The notes under the pieces were generated by a model. The model saw nothing but the letters and a program-made list of their open reading frames with translations, was not told where the DNA came from and searched no databases. DNA of 32,352 bases from Pyrinomonadaceae bacterium (lineage in GTDB: Bacteria > Acidobacteriota > Blastocatellia > Pyrinomonadales > Pyrinomonadaceae): positions 1-32,352 of the forward strand of contig JABDJV010000402.1 in the NCBI GenBank assembly GCA_013003295.1, in the 5' to 3' direction. A program made the position numbers and the translations under genes. Numbering within the stretch: position 1 is the first letter of the stretch; each line of letters starts with the position of its first letter. Below are positions 16,304-22,247 of the stretch, in pieces.

Positions 16304-16848
16304 CCCGCGAAGATATGAAACCCGAAATTATATCGACAGAAGAAGTTTATCAAGGGAACGTCTTCAAGGTTCTTCGTGCCGAATTAAAGGACGGCGACCT
16401 TGAATACAGGCGGGATATAATCACTCACAACGGAAGCGCCGTGATCGTGCCGGTCTTCGATAACCACGAGATTGCATTAGTGCGGCAGTATCGCCATCCT
16501 GCGGGAAAATACTTGATCGAATTGCCTGCGGGTACGATCGACCGTGGTGAGAGCCCCGAAGAGGCGGCGTTGAGGGAGGTCGAAGAGGAAATCGGTTACA
16601 AGGCCGCCGCTTTAGAAAAACTCACTGAATTTTACGTTTCTCCGGGTTTCCTGACCGAGAAAATGCACGTATTTCTGGCGACCGGGCTCACAAAAAGTAG
16701 GCAAAATTTGGATGACGATGAGATTCTTTCGATTGAAAATTTAACTTTCGAAGAAGCCTACGAAAAAATACTCTCGGGAGAGATCGAGGATGCCAAAACT
16801 ATCAACGGTTTGCTCCTCGCCGGAAAGCGTTTTGGCATCGGATTTTAA
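16300..16848 (+). CDS. Nudix hydrolase, ADP-ribose pyrophosphatase type
   Basis: Hydrolyses ADP-ribose (or a related nucleotide sugar) to AMP and a sugar phosphate. The 182-residue protein has a complete Nudix box between G78 and Y100: G-x5-E84-x7-R92-E93-V-x-E96-E97-x-G99-Y100, with all metal-binding glutamates. ALVRQYRHP upstream and SPGFLTEKMHVFLA downstream are characteristic of the ADP-ribose pyrophosphatase (NudF-like) subgroup; the Pro near 115, about 15 residues after the box, supports this specificity. The ATG overlaps the uracil-DNA glycosylase stop, so translation is coupled. It would clear free ADP-ribose, a possible functional echo of the macro-domain gene at 4624, but the two are not linked. 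Confidence 0.92.
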   Translation: MTREDMKPEIISTEEVYQGNVFKVLRAELKDGDLEYRRDIITHNGSAVIVPVFDNHEIALVRQYRHPAGKYLIELPAGTIDRGESPEEAALREVEEEIGYKAAALEKLTEFYVSPGFLTEKMHVFLATGLTKSRQNLDDDEILSIENLTFEEAYEKILSGEIEDAKTINGLLLAGKRFGIGF

Positions 16849-16861
16849 CGGCGCCCACGCC

Positions 16862-16890
16862 TTGACGCTACATACCTTTTTCGATATTCT
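16862..16890 (+). promoter_or_regulatory. Predicted sigma-70 promoter of the rplM operon
   Basis: TTGACG (16862-16867), a 17-base spacer and TATTCT (16885-16890) form a near-consensus housekeeping promoter about 50 bases before rplM, in the only gap between the Nudix gene and the ribosomal genes. Confidence 0.7.
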
Positions 16891-16940
16891 AACGGTTCGC
16901 ATTTTGGCGAAAATTCTTAAATTTCAGAGCAAGTATTTAT

Positions 16941-17384
16941 ATGAGTACGTATTTTCCAAGTGGAAAAAACTTGGCAGAAAATCGCAAATGGTTCGTAGTC
17001 GATGCAAAGGGTAAAACCGTCGGCCGGCTTTCAACAGAAATCGCCCGAATTTTAACGGGCAAGAACAAGCCGGATTGGACGCCGTTTTTGGATATGGGTG
17101 ACCACGTGGTTGTTATCAATGCCCGCCACGCAATATTTAAAGGCACGAAAAACGAGCAGAAAAAGTATTACAGCCACTCTGGTTATCCGGGTGGTCTGAA
17201 AACCACGTCGGTTAAGAAGATGTTTGCGGAAACCCCCGAGCGAATTATCGAAAAATCGGTAAAAGGCATGATCCCGAAAACAAAGCTGGGACGTGCAATG
17301 TATAAAAAACTAAAGGTTTACGCCGATGCCGATCATCCGCACAAAGCTCAAAACCCCGAACCAATTGAGATCGAAACGATTTAA
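16941..17384 (+). CDS. rplM: 50S ribosomal protein L13
   Basis: Large-subunit ribosomal protein that binds 23S rRNA early in assembly. The 147 residues cover the whole family. Characteristic segments: RKWFVVDAKGKTVGRLSTEIA (15-35), VVVINARHAIFKGTK, YYSHSGYPGGLK and GMIPKTKLGRAMYKKLKVY, ending with HPHKAQNPEPIEI. The start at 16941 gives the usual N-terminus. It precedes rpsI by nine bases, the almost universal L13-S9 pairing. A good promoter is 50 bases upstream. Confidence 0.98.
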   Translation: MSTYFPSGKNLAENRKWFVVDAKGKTVGRLSTEIARILTGKNKPDWTPFLDMGDHVVVINARHAIFKGTKNEQKKYYSHSGYPGGLKTTSVKKMFAETPERIIEKSVKGMIPKTKLGRAMYKKLKVYADADHPHKAQNPEPIEIETI

Positions 17385-17393
17385 TATTTAATT

Positions 17394-17786
17394 ATGGCAG
17401 ACATACAATATTACGGCACAGGCCGCAGAAAAAACGCAATCGCAAGAGTTTATGTTCGCCCGGGTAAGGGTGAGATCACGATAAATCGTCGTGAATTTAC
17501 AAACTATTTCCCGAATGAGGCTCTTCAGATGATCATTCGCCAGCCGCTTAGCTTAACCGAAACGACCGAAAAATTCGACATTCTTGTTAATGTCGGAGGC
17601 GGCGGAATCGCGGGGCAAGCTGGCGCAGTAAGACACGGAATCACGAGGGCTTTGCTTGACTACAATGCTGATTTGCGGCCGGTTTTGAAAAAAGCCGGAT
17701 TGATAACACGTGACCCGCGTAAGAAAGAACGCAAGAAATACGGGCAGAAAGGTGCTCGCGCGAGATTCCAATTCTCGAAACGATAA
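17394..17786 (+). CDS. rpsI: 30S ribosomal protein S9
   Basis: Small-subunit protein whose C-terminal tail reaches the P-site tRNA. The 130-residue sequence has the S9 hallmarks: [16 protein letters not shown] near the start, [19 protein letters not shown] in the core and the very basic [25 protein letters not shown] end with the invariant terminal SKR. It is nine bases after rplM, so the two are cotranscribed. A 150-base leader with inverted repeats separates it from rpsB. Confidence 0.98.
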   Translation: MADIQYYGTGRRKNAIARVYVRPGKGEITINRREFTNYFPNEALQMIIRQPLSLTETTEKFDILVNVGGGGIAGQAGAVRHGITRALLDYNADLRPVLKKAGLITRDPRKKERKKYGQKGARARFQFSKR

Positions 17787-17862
17787 TCGCTAAACGCAAT
17801 ACGTTTTAACCTGTTCGCGAAAAACCGTAAAACGAATCGCGTACCGCGTATTGCAAAATCCA

Positions 17863-17936
17863 TTACCGGAAGATATTGGTTTGTAAAATCATTTCCGGTG
17901 AGCACACTAAAACCAATAGACCAGGAGATTTAAGTT
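17863..17936 (+). promoter_or_regulatory. Structured rpsB leader: two interleaved helices (candidate pseudoknot)
   Basis: Just before the rpsB Shine-Dalgarno (AGGAGA, 17923-17928) two complementary pairs interleave. Helix A pairs 17863-17872 with 17892-17901 (core ACCGGAA/TTCCGGT). Helix B pairs 17874-17882 with 17910-17918 (TATTGGTTT/AAACCAATA, nine pairs). Their arms alternate (A, B, A, B), so they would form a pseudoknot or exclude each other. Autoregulation by S2 binding its own leader is known in proteobacteria; a similar role here is an inference. Confidence 0.5.
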
Positions 17937-19019
17937 TTGGCAACAGTAACGATGAAAGAGCTTCTCGAGGCAGGAGTTCACTTTGGCCACCAGGTTCGCC
18001 GTTGGAATCCGAAAATGAAGGAGTTCATTTTTGGTGAGAGAAACGGTATTTACATTATTGACCTTCAGAAGACACAAAAGCTTTTCCGTGACGCGCTGGC
18101 TTACGTCCAGAACACGCTGACGGAGAAACCTTCGACAAAAGTCTTATTTGTAGGAACTAAAAGACAGGCACAGGACGCCATCATCGAGGAAGCGACCAGG
18201 TGTAATCAGTATTACATTAACAATCGGTGGCTCGGCGGCTTGATGACCAACTACAAGACTGTCCAAAGATCGATCAAGAGACTAAAAGAGATCGAGGAAA
18301 TGAAGGAAGATGGCCGGGCCGAAATGCTTACCAAAAAGGAACGGCTTCAGTTGGACCGGGAATTGGGCAAACTGATGAAGAACCTTTCAGGCATTAAGGA
18401 TATGGGCGGACTTCCTGACATGCTTTTTGTTATCGATGTCCGCAAGGAAGATATTGCGATCAAAGAAGCGAACCGACTCGGAATACCTGTGGTTGCTGTA
18501 GTTGATACCAACTGCTCTCCCGAGGGAGTCGACTACATAATTCCCGGAAACGATGATGCACTTCGTGCGATACGGTTGTTTACATCCAGGGTTGCGGACT
18601 CAATCCTTGAAGGTCAGAATGTCGCTAACGAGGGAATGACGCAGGAGGAAGAAGAAGGAGAAGCTGCTGAAGGAGCTGCTGAAGCGCCGCCTGTTGACGA
18701 AAAAGCAACTGAAAAAGCTGATGACAAGGCGGCGGCAGAAACTGCGGCGGCTGAAACCAAGAAGGAAGTGGAAAAACCCACTTCCCCGGAAGAAAAAACC
18801 GCTTCCCCGGAAAAAGAAAAGGTCGAGGCTGAGGTTAAGACTGAAGCAAAAGCTGCTGCTCCTGAAAAAGTTCCAGCTCCCGAAAAGGCAGAGATCGCAG
18901 CCGAAAAAGCAAAGCCGGAGGAAAAAGCCGAAGCCAAAGAACCTGAGGCTAAAACGGAAGAAAAGCCGGAAGAAGCAAAAGACGGGGCAAAGAAAGAGAC
19001 CGAAGCCTCAGCAAGTTAA
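17937..19019 (+). CDS. rpsB: 30S ribosomal protein S2 with long acidic/basic C-terminal tail
   Basis: Small-subunit ribosomal protein. Residues 1-230 are a complete S2: [72 protein letters not shown] and [29 protein letters not shown]. Residues 232-360 form an extra tail almost entirely of Ala, Glu, Lys and Pro, predicted disordered; S2 is normally about 240-260 residues. The start is a TTG at 17937, fixed by AGGAGA eight bases upstream and by the family's N-terminus; no ATG lies closer in frame. Gene order rpsB-tsf-pyrH-frr follows. A structured leader precedes it. Confidence 0.97.
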   Translation: MATVTMKELLEAGVHFGHQVRRWNPKMKEFIFGERNGIYIIDLQKTQKLFRDALAYVQNTLTEKPSTKVLFVGTKRQAQDAIIEEATRCNQYYINNRWLGGLMTNYKTVQRSIKRLKEIEEMKEDGRAEMLTKKERLQLDRELGKLMKNLSGIKDMGGLPDMLFVIDVRKEDIAIKEANRLGIPVVAVVDTNCSPEGVDYIIPGNDDALRAIRLFTSRVADSILEGQNVANEGMTQEEEEGEAAEGAAEAPPVDEKATEKADDKAAAETAAAETKKEVEKPTSPEEKTASPEKEKVEAEVKTEAKAAAPEKVPAPEKAEIAAEKAKPEEKAEAKEPEAKTEEKPEEAKDGAKKETEASAS

Positions 19020-19039
19020 AAGATCAGTTTTTAAGTCAG

Positions 19040-19080
19040 AAAGCGTAGCTCTTAACTTGAGATAGTGGGCTACGCTTTTT
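19040..19080 (+). terminator. Hairpin terminator/attenuator between rpsB and tsf
   Basis: A 10-bp stem (19040-19049 with 19069-19078, AAAGCGTAGC/GCTACGCTTT) with a 19-base loop is followed by T's. It lies within a conserved operon, so it may attenuate rather than fully end transcription, letting rpsB exceed tsf. Confidence 0.75.
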
Positions 19081-19118
19081 TACAAGAAATTTTTATAACA
19101 AATGTTTGGAGTTAAATT

Positions 19119-19784
19119 ATGGCAGAGATCACAGCAAGTATGATTAGAGACATTCGCGAAAAGACCGGCGCGGGTATGGTCGATTGTAAAAAGGCACTGG
19201 TAGAAACGGATGGCGACGTTGAGAAAGCGGCTGAACTTCTACGAAAGAAAGGTATGGCTACGGCGGGTAAAAAGGCAGGCCGGGTTACCGCGGAGGGCGC
19301 GGTTGGTTCATACATACATATGGGCGGAAAGGTCGGTGTAATGGTCGAGGTAAACTGCGAAAGCGATTTTGTTGCCCGCGGAGAGGAATTTCAGCAGCTT
19401 GTAAAGGATGTAGCGATGCACATCGCAGCAGTTGATCCGAGGTATGTTACGCGCGAGGAAGTACCCGAAAGCGAAATAAATAAAGAGCGCGATATTCTGA
19501 TGGACCAACTCAAAAACGACGAGAAAAACGCCAATAAACCTGAAGAGGTCTTAAAGAAGATCATTGAGGGTCGTTTGAATAAGTTTTTTGAAGAGATCGT
19601 GCTTTTGGAGCAATCATTTGTTAAGGACCCGAGCAAAACGGTCGGCGACCTTGTCACTGAAAAGATCGCTACGATAAAAGAAAATATTTCGATCCGGCGA
19701 TTCACACGTTACAAAATGGGTGAAGGAATCGAGAAAAAAGAAGATGATTTTGCTTCCGAAGTAGCCTCAATGGTTGGAAGCTAG
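19119..19784 (+). CDS. tsf: Elongation factor Ts
   Basis: Nucleotide-exchange factor that regenerates EF-Tu-GTP. The 221-residue length corresponds to the shorter EF-Ts type. The N-terminal UBA-like domain has [37 protein letters not shown] (9-45); the core contains [20 protein letters not shown], the contact region for EF-Tu, and [25 protein letters not shown] in the C-terminal part. GGAG lies upstream of the ATG. It follows rpsB after a hairpin and precedes pyrH after another. Confidence 0.97.
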   Translation: MAEITASMIRDIREKTGAGMVDCKKALVETDGDVEKAAELLRKKGMATAGKKAGRVTAEGAVGSYIHMGGKVGVMVEVNCESDFVARGEEFQQLVKDVAMHIAAVDPRYVTREEVPESEINKERDILMDQLKNDEKNANKPEEVLKKIIEGRLNKFFEEIVLLEQSFVKDPSKTVGDLVTEKIATIKENISIRRFTRYKMGEGIEKKEDDFASEVASMVGS

Positions 19785-19789
19785 CAAAT

Positions 19790-19830
19790 ATGGGTTTTCG
19801 AAGTTGAACTTCGAAGGCCCATTATTTTGT
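19790..19830 (+). terminator. Hairpin terminator after tsf
   Basis: A 14-bp stem including two G-U pairs (19790-19803 with 19809-19822) closes on a five-base loop and is followed by TATTTTG. It lies 4 bases after the tsf stop and ends 30 bases before the pyrH start. Confidence 0.7.
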
Positions 19831-19855
19831 CCTTTTGGCGAAGACGGTAAAATCT

Positions 19856-20599
19856 ATGACGAAACCTGCGTACAAGAGAATCCTGTTAAAACTTTCGGGC
19901 GAAGCTCTAATGGGAGACCAAAATTACGGCATTGACACAAAGGTGGCAAAATCCGTAGCTGAAGAGATCAAAGAGATCTATCAATTGGGCGTCGAAATTG
20001 CGATCGTTGTCGGCGGTGGAAATATTTTCCGAGGTGTTTCAAAATCGGCGGGAAATATGGACCGGGGGAGCGCGGATTACATTGGAATGCTTGCAACCGT
20101 GATGAATGCCGTGGTTTTGCAGGATGCATTGGAAAAATGCGGTGTATTTACGCGGGTATTGTCGGCGATCGATATTCCGCAGCTTGCCGAACCCTTCATA
20201 CGCAGACGCGCGATAAGGCATCTGGAAAAAGGTCGTGTAGTAATTTTTGGCGCGGGAACCGGAAATCCGTATTTCACCACCGATTCAGCGGCGGCGCTGC
20301 GGGCTTTGGAGATAAAAGCAGAGGTAATCATGAAGGGGACAAAGGTTGATGGAATCTATTCGTCAGATCCGATGACCGATTCTGACGCGCAGCGTTTTGA
20401 TAAGATCTCGTATCAGGAGGTTCTCGAAAAACGCCTGAAAGTGATGGACTCGTCCGCTATATCCCTTTGTATGGAAAATGATTTGCCAATAGTGGTTTTC
20501 AATATGAACGCGACTGGCAATATACTAAAGGCAGTAAATGGAGACCTTTCGATCGGAACGATCGTTACTGCAAACGGAAAATCTCAGGCGACCAGTTAG
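19856..20599 (+). CDS. pyrH: Uridylate kinase (UMP kinase)
   Basis: Phosphorylates UMP to UDP, the entry to pyrimidine nucleotides; hexameric amino-acid-kinase fold. Motifs: [45 protein letters not shown] and [19 protein letters not shown], all diagnostic. The ATG at 19856 gives the standard N-terminus of 248 residues; a TTG at 19835 is in frame but would add seven non-conserved residues. A Shine-Dalgarno is weak. It sits in the conserved rpsB-tsf-pyrH-frr order, 38 bases before frr. Confidence 0.97.
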   Translation: MTKPAYKRILLKLSGEALMGDQNYGIDTKVAKSVAEEIKEIYQLGVEIAIVVGGGNIFRGVSKSAGNMDRGSADYIGMLATVMNAVVLQDALEKCGVFTRVLSAIDIPQLAEPFIRRRAIRHLEKGRVVIFGAGTGNPYFTTDSAAALRALEIKAEVIMKGTKVDGIYSSDPMTDSDAQRFDKISYQEVLEKRLKVMDSSAISLCMENDLPIVVFNMNATGNILKAVNGDLSIGTIVTANGKSQATS

Positions 20600-20637
20600 A
20601 TATTGCTAAATTATAAAACGAATGTGCGAGGAAAATT

Positions 20638-21198
20638 ATGGGTATAAACGCTGTAATTAACGAAACTAAACCAAAAATGGCATCGGTTGTAGACGACCTT
20701 CAAAAGAAACTGGCGGCGGTTAGGACCGGGCGTGCCAACACGGCTTTGCTTGATAACGTGGTCGTCGATTACTACGGAACTCCGACACCTTTGAACCAAA
20801 TGGCGTCGGTCAGTATTCCTGAGCCGCAATTGCTCGCTATCCAACCGTGGGATGCGACCCAAATTGAAGCAATCGAAAAGGCGATCAATAATGCGAATCT
20901 TGGAATCAACCCGTCCAATGATGGCAAATTGATCAGGCTCCCGATCCCTCCGTTGAATGAGGAAAGACGTAAGGAGCTTGCAAAGCAAGTACATGAGATT
21001 GCCGAGGAACACCGCATCGCTATTCGAACGATCCGCCAGCACTCAAATAACGAGCTAAAGAAAATGCTCAATGAAAAAGAAATCTCCGAGGATAATGAGC
21101 ATATAGGTCTCGACGAAGTTCAGAAATTAACTAATGAACATATTGCCAAAATCGATGACTTTGCGAAACACAAGGAAGACGAGATTTTGACGGTCTAG
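20638..21198 (+). CDS. frr: Ribosome recycling factor
   Basis: Dissociates post-termination ribosomes together with EF-G. The 186-residue protein has the RRF hallmarks: LAAVRTGRANTALLDNVVVDYYGTPTPLNQMA (31-62), PWDATQIEAIEKAINNANLGINPSNDGKLIRLPIPPLNEERRKEL and the C-terminal helix with IRTIRQHSNNELKKM. GAGGAAA precedes the ATG by six bases. It ends the translation operon and is followed by a strong terminator. Confidence 0.98.
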   Translation: MGINAVINETKPKMASVVDDLQKKLAAVRTGRANTALLDNVVVDYYGTPTPLNQMASVSIPEPQLLAIQPWDATQIEAIEKAINNANLGINPSNDGKLIRLPIPPLNEERRKELAKQVHEIAEEHRIAIRTIRQHSNNELKKMLNEKEISEDNEHIGLDEVQKLTNEHIAKIDDFAKHKEDEILTV

Positions 21199-21286
21199 CG
21201 GTAAACTTCCCGACGAATTGGATTTGTTTTCCGAGTCCGTGCGAAAGCCTTTTTCCAGGAGAAAAGCTCAATAAATGATTGAAACT

Positions 21287-21332
21287 AAAGGTTGCGCCTA
21301 AAAAATAGGCACAGCCTTTCTTTGTTTTTTTT
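21287..21332 (+). terminator. Terminator of the translation operon
   Basis: A 14-position stem with one mismatch and one G-U pair (21287-21300 with 21306-21319) and an A5 loop is followed by a T-rich tract (TTTG then eight T's). It lies 88 bases after frr. Confidence 0.82.
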
Positions 21333-21337
21333 GCGTA

Positions 21338-21426
21338 CTTTGCGCCTTTGCGGGAGTTGCATTGGTTAGCACTTGGCCCGTATGTTAAAAAAGAAATTTC
21401 CCGCAAAGGCGCAAAGGCGCAAAGGG
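21338..21426. repeat. Intergenic inverted repeat with GCAAAGGC tandem units
   Basis: Two perfect 18-base arms, 21338-21355 and 21399-21416, are inverted about a 43-base AT-rich loop. The right arm continues as tandem eight-base units GCAAAGGC (21403-21426); the left side continues as TTTGCG with a one-base shift. It lies between the frr terminator and the LolA-like gene. Similar 'gcaaaggcgcaaag' palindromes are scattered in many bacterial genomes, so this is probably a dispersed non-coding repeat rather than a gene-specific site. Confidence 0.7.
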
Positions 21427-21460
21427 TAAAAATCGAACCAGCGGGAATTATCTTCACTTC

Positions 21461-22144
21461 CTATTCCAAACTAAATACGTCGTCATCAATCTGAGTATTA
21501 ACCAGGATCTCCCTGGCCTTAAATTCAGCGTAGACCGTCATTTGGGACACATCGAAGCGCTGAGCATACTTTTTGGGAATGACCACTCCATCTACTTCCT
21601 GATATTTGTCGATCTCAACAGACGTTGTAACATCTCTGTCGTTGACGATATAACTCGCCTCATACGCCTTAACGCGATTGGTCTTTTTTGAAATATAGAA
21701 ATCGGTAAAGTAGCCGTCCGGCGCCGTGATTCGAAAGCCTCTTTTCTTTTTATTTGCCAGGTCCGACGTCTCAAAGCCTTTGGACCCCAATTTTTGAAGA
21801 AGCGGCATTCCGATTCGGTTGATCGGCGGAAGCGTAAATCCTCTTTCGATCGAAGAATACGTTTGCTGCCCGTCAAATACCTGCTTAAATGGCTGAAACG
21901 GATTATCGATCTCAAGACGGTATTTATCCCCTGCGAAGATCGTCACAAAAGTAGCCGGGATCGCCTGATTGACTACGGAAGCCGTAATATCGACTGACCC
22001 CCTGACGATCAGACTCTTCATTTCAACGTATTTAGCGCCGCCGTGTGCTGAAAGCACTTCGTCGGCCAGATCGTCGGAGGCAGCTCCATTCGCCAGTGCG
22101 ATCAACATCAGAATCGCTATTACTAAAAATAAAAACTTCTTCAT
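21461..22144 (-). CDS. Exported LolA-like outer-membrane lipoprotein-sorting family protein
   Basis: A 227-residue exported protein beginning at ATG 22144 with a signal peptide (MKKFLFLVIAILMLIALANG). GAGGGA is six bases upstream; an in-frame start at 22159 would only lengthen the N-terminus. The body is a LolA/LolB-like half-barrel: repeated strand segments such as SLIVRGSVDITASV, AGDKYRLEID, YFTDFYISKKTNRVKAYEAS and EVDGVVIPKKYAQRF, patterns of the TIGR/COG2834 outer-membrane lipoprotein-sorting family. It is a lone gene between two terminator/repeat regions. Whether it carries lipoproteins or another lipid is unknown. Confidence 0.75.
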   Translation of the reverse strand: MKKFLFLVIAILMLIALANGAASDDLADEVLSAHGGAKYVEMKSLIVRGSVDITASVVNQAIPATFVTIFAGDKYRLEIDNPFQPFKQVFDGQQTYSSIERGFTLPPINRIGMPLLQKLGSKGFETSDLANKKKRGFRITAPDGYFTDFYISKKTNRVKAYEASYIVNDRDVTTSVEIDKYQEVDGVVIPKKYAQRFDVSQMTVYAEFKAREILVNTQIDDDVFSLE

Positions 22145-22188
22145 GAATCCCTCACACAAATTAAATCGACAAATTTTAGAATAGACAA

Positions 22189-22222
22189 GAAAAAAGGTGA
22201 AAGCAATATTTCAGCTCTCACC
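22189..22222 (-). terminator. Terminator of the TonB-dependent receptor gene
   Basis: On the minus strand a nine-position stem (22214-22222 with 22196-22204, one mismatch) is followed by a run of T's (22195 down to 22189). It lies just after the receptor stop at 22248. Confidence 0.75.
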
Positions 22223-22247
22223 TGTCAATAATTACGGGTCAGTTCTT

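Noticed and set aside
4624-16848. Macro domain and Nudix ADP-ribose pyrophosphatase as an ADP-ribose signalling system
   Set aside because: The two genes are over 11 kb apart in different operons and no ADP-ribosyltransferase is present; both are common housekeeping families.
18694-19065. Lys/Arg-rich 123-codon frame inside rpsB
   Set aside because: It is the shifted frame of the Ala/Glu/Lys-rich S2 tail; repetitive AAG/GAA codons create such frames without selection.
21338-21426. CRISPR-like repeats
   Set aside because: The repeats are an inverted palindrome with short octamer tandems, not regularly spaced direct repeats with unique spacers, and no cas gene is present.
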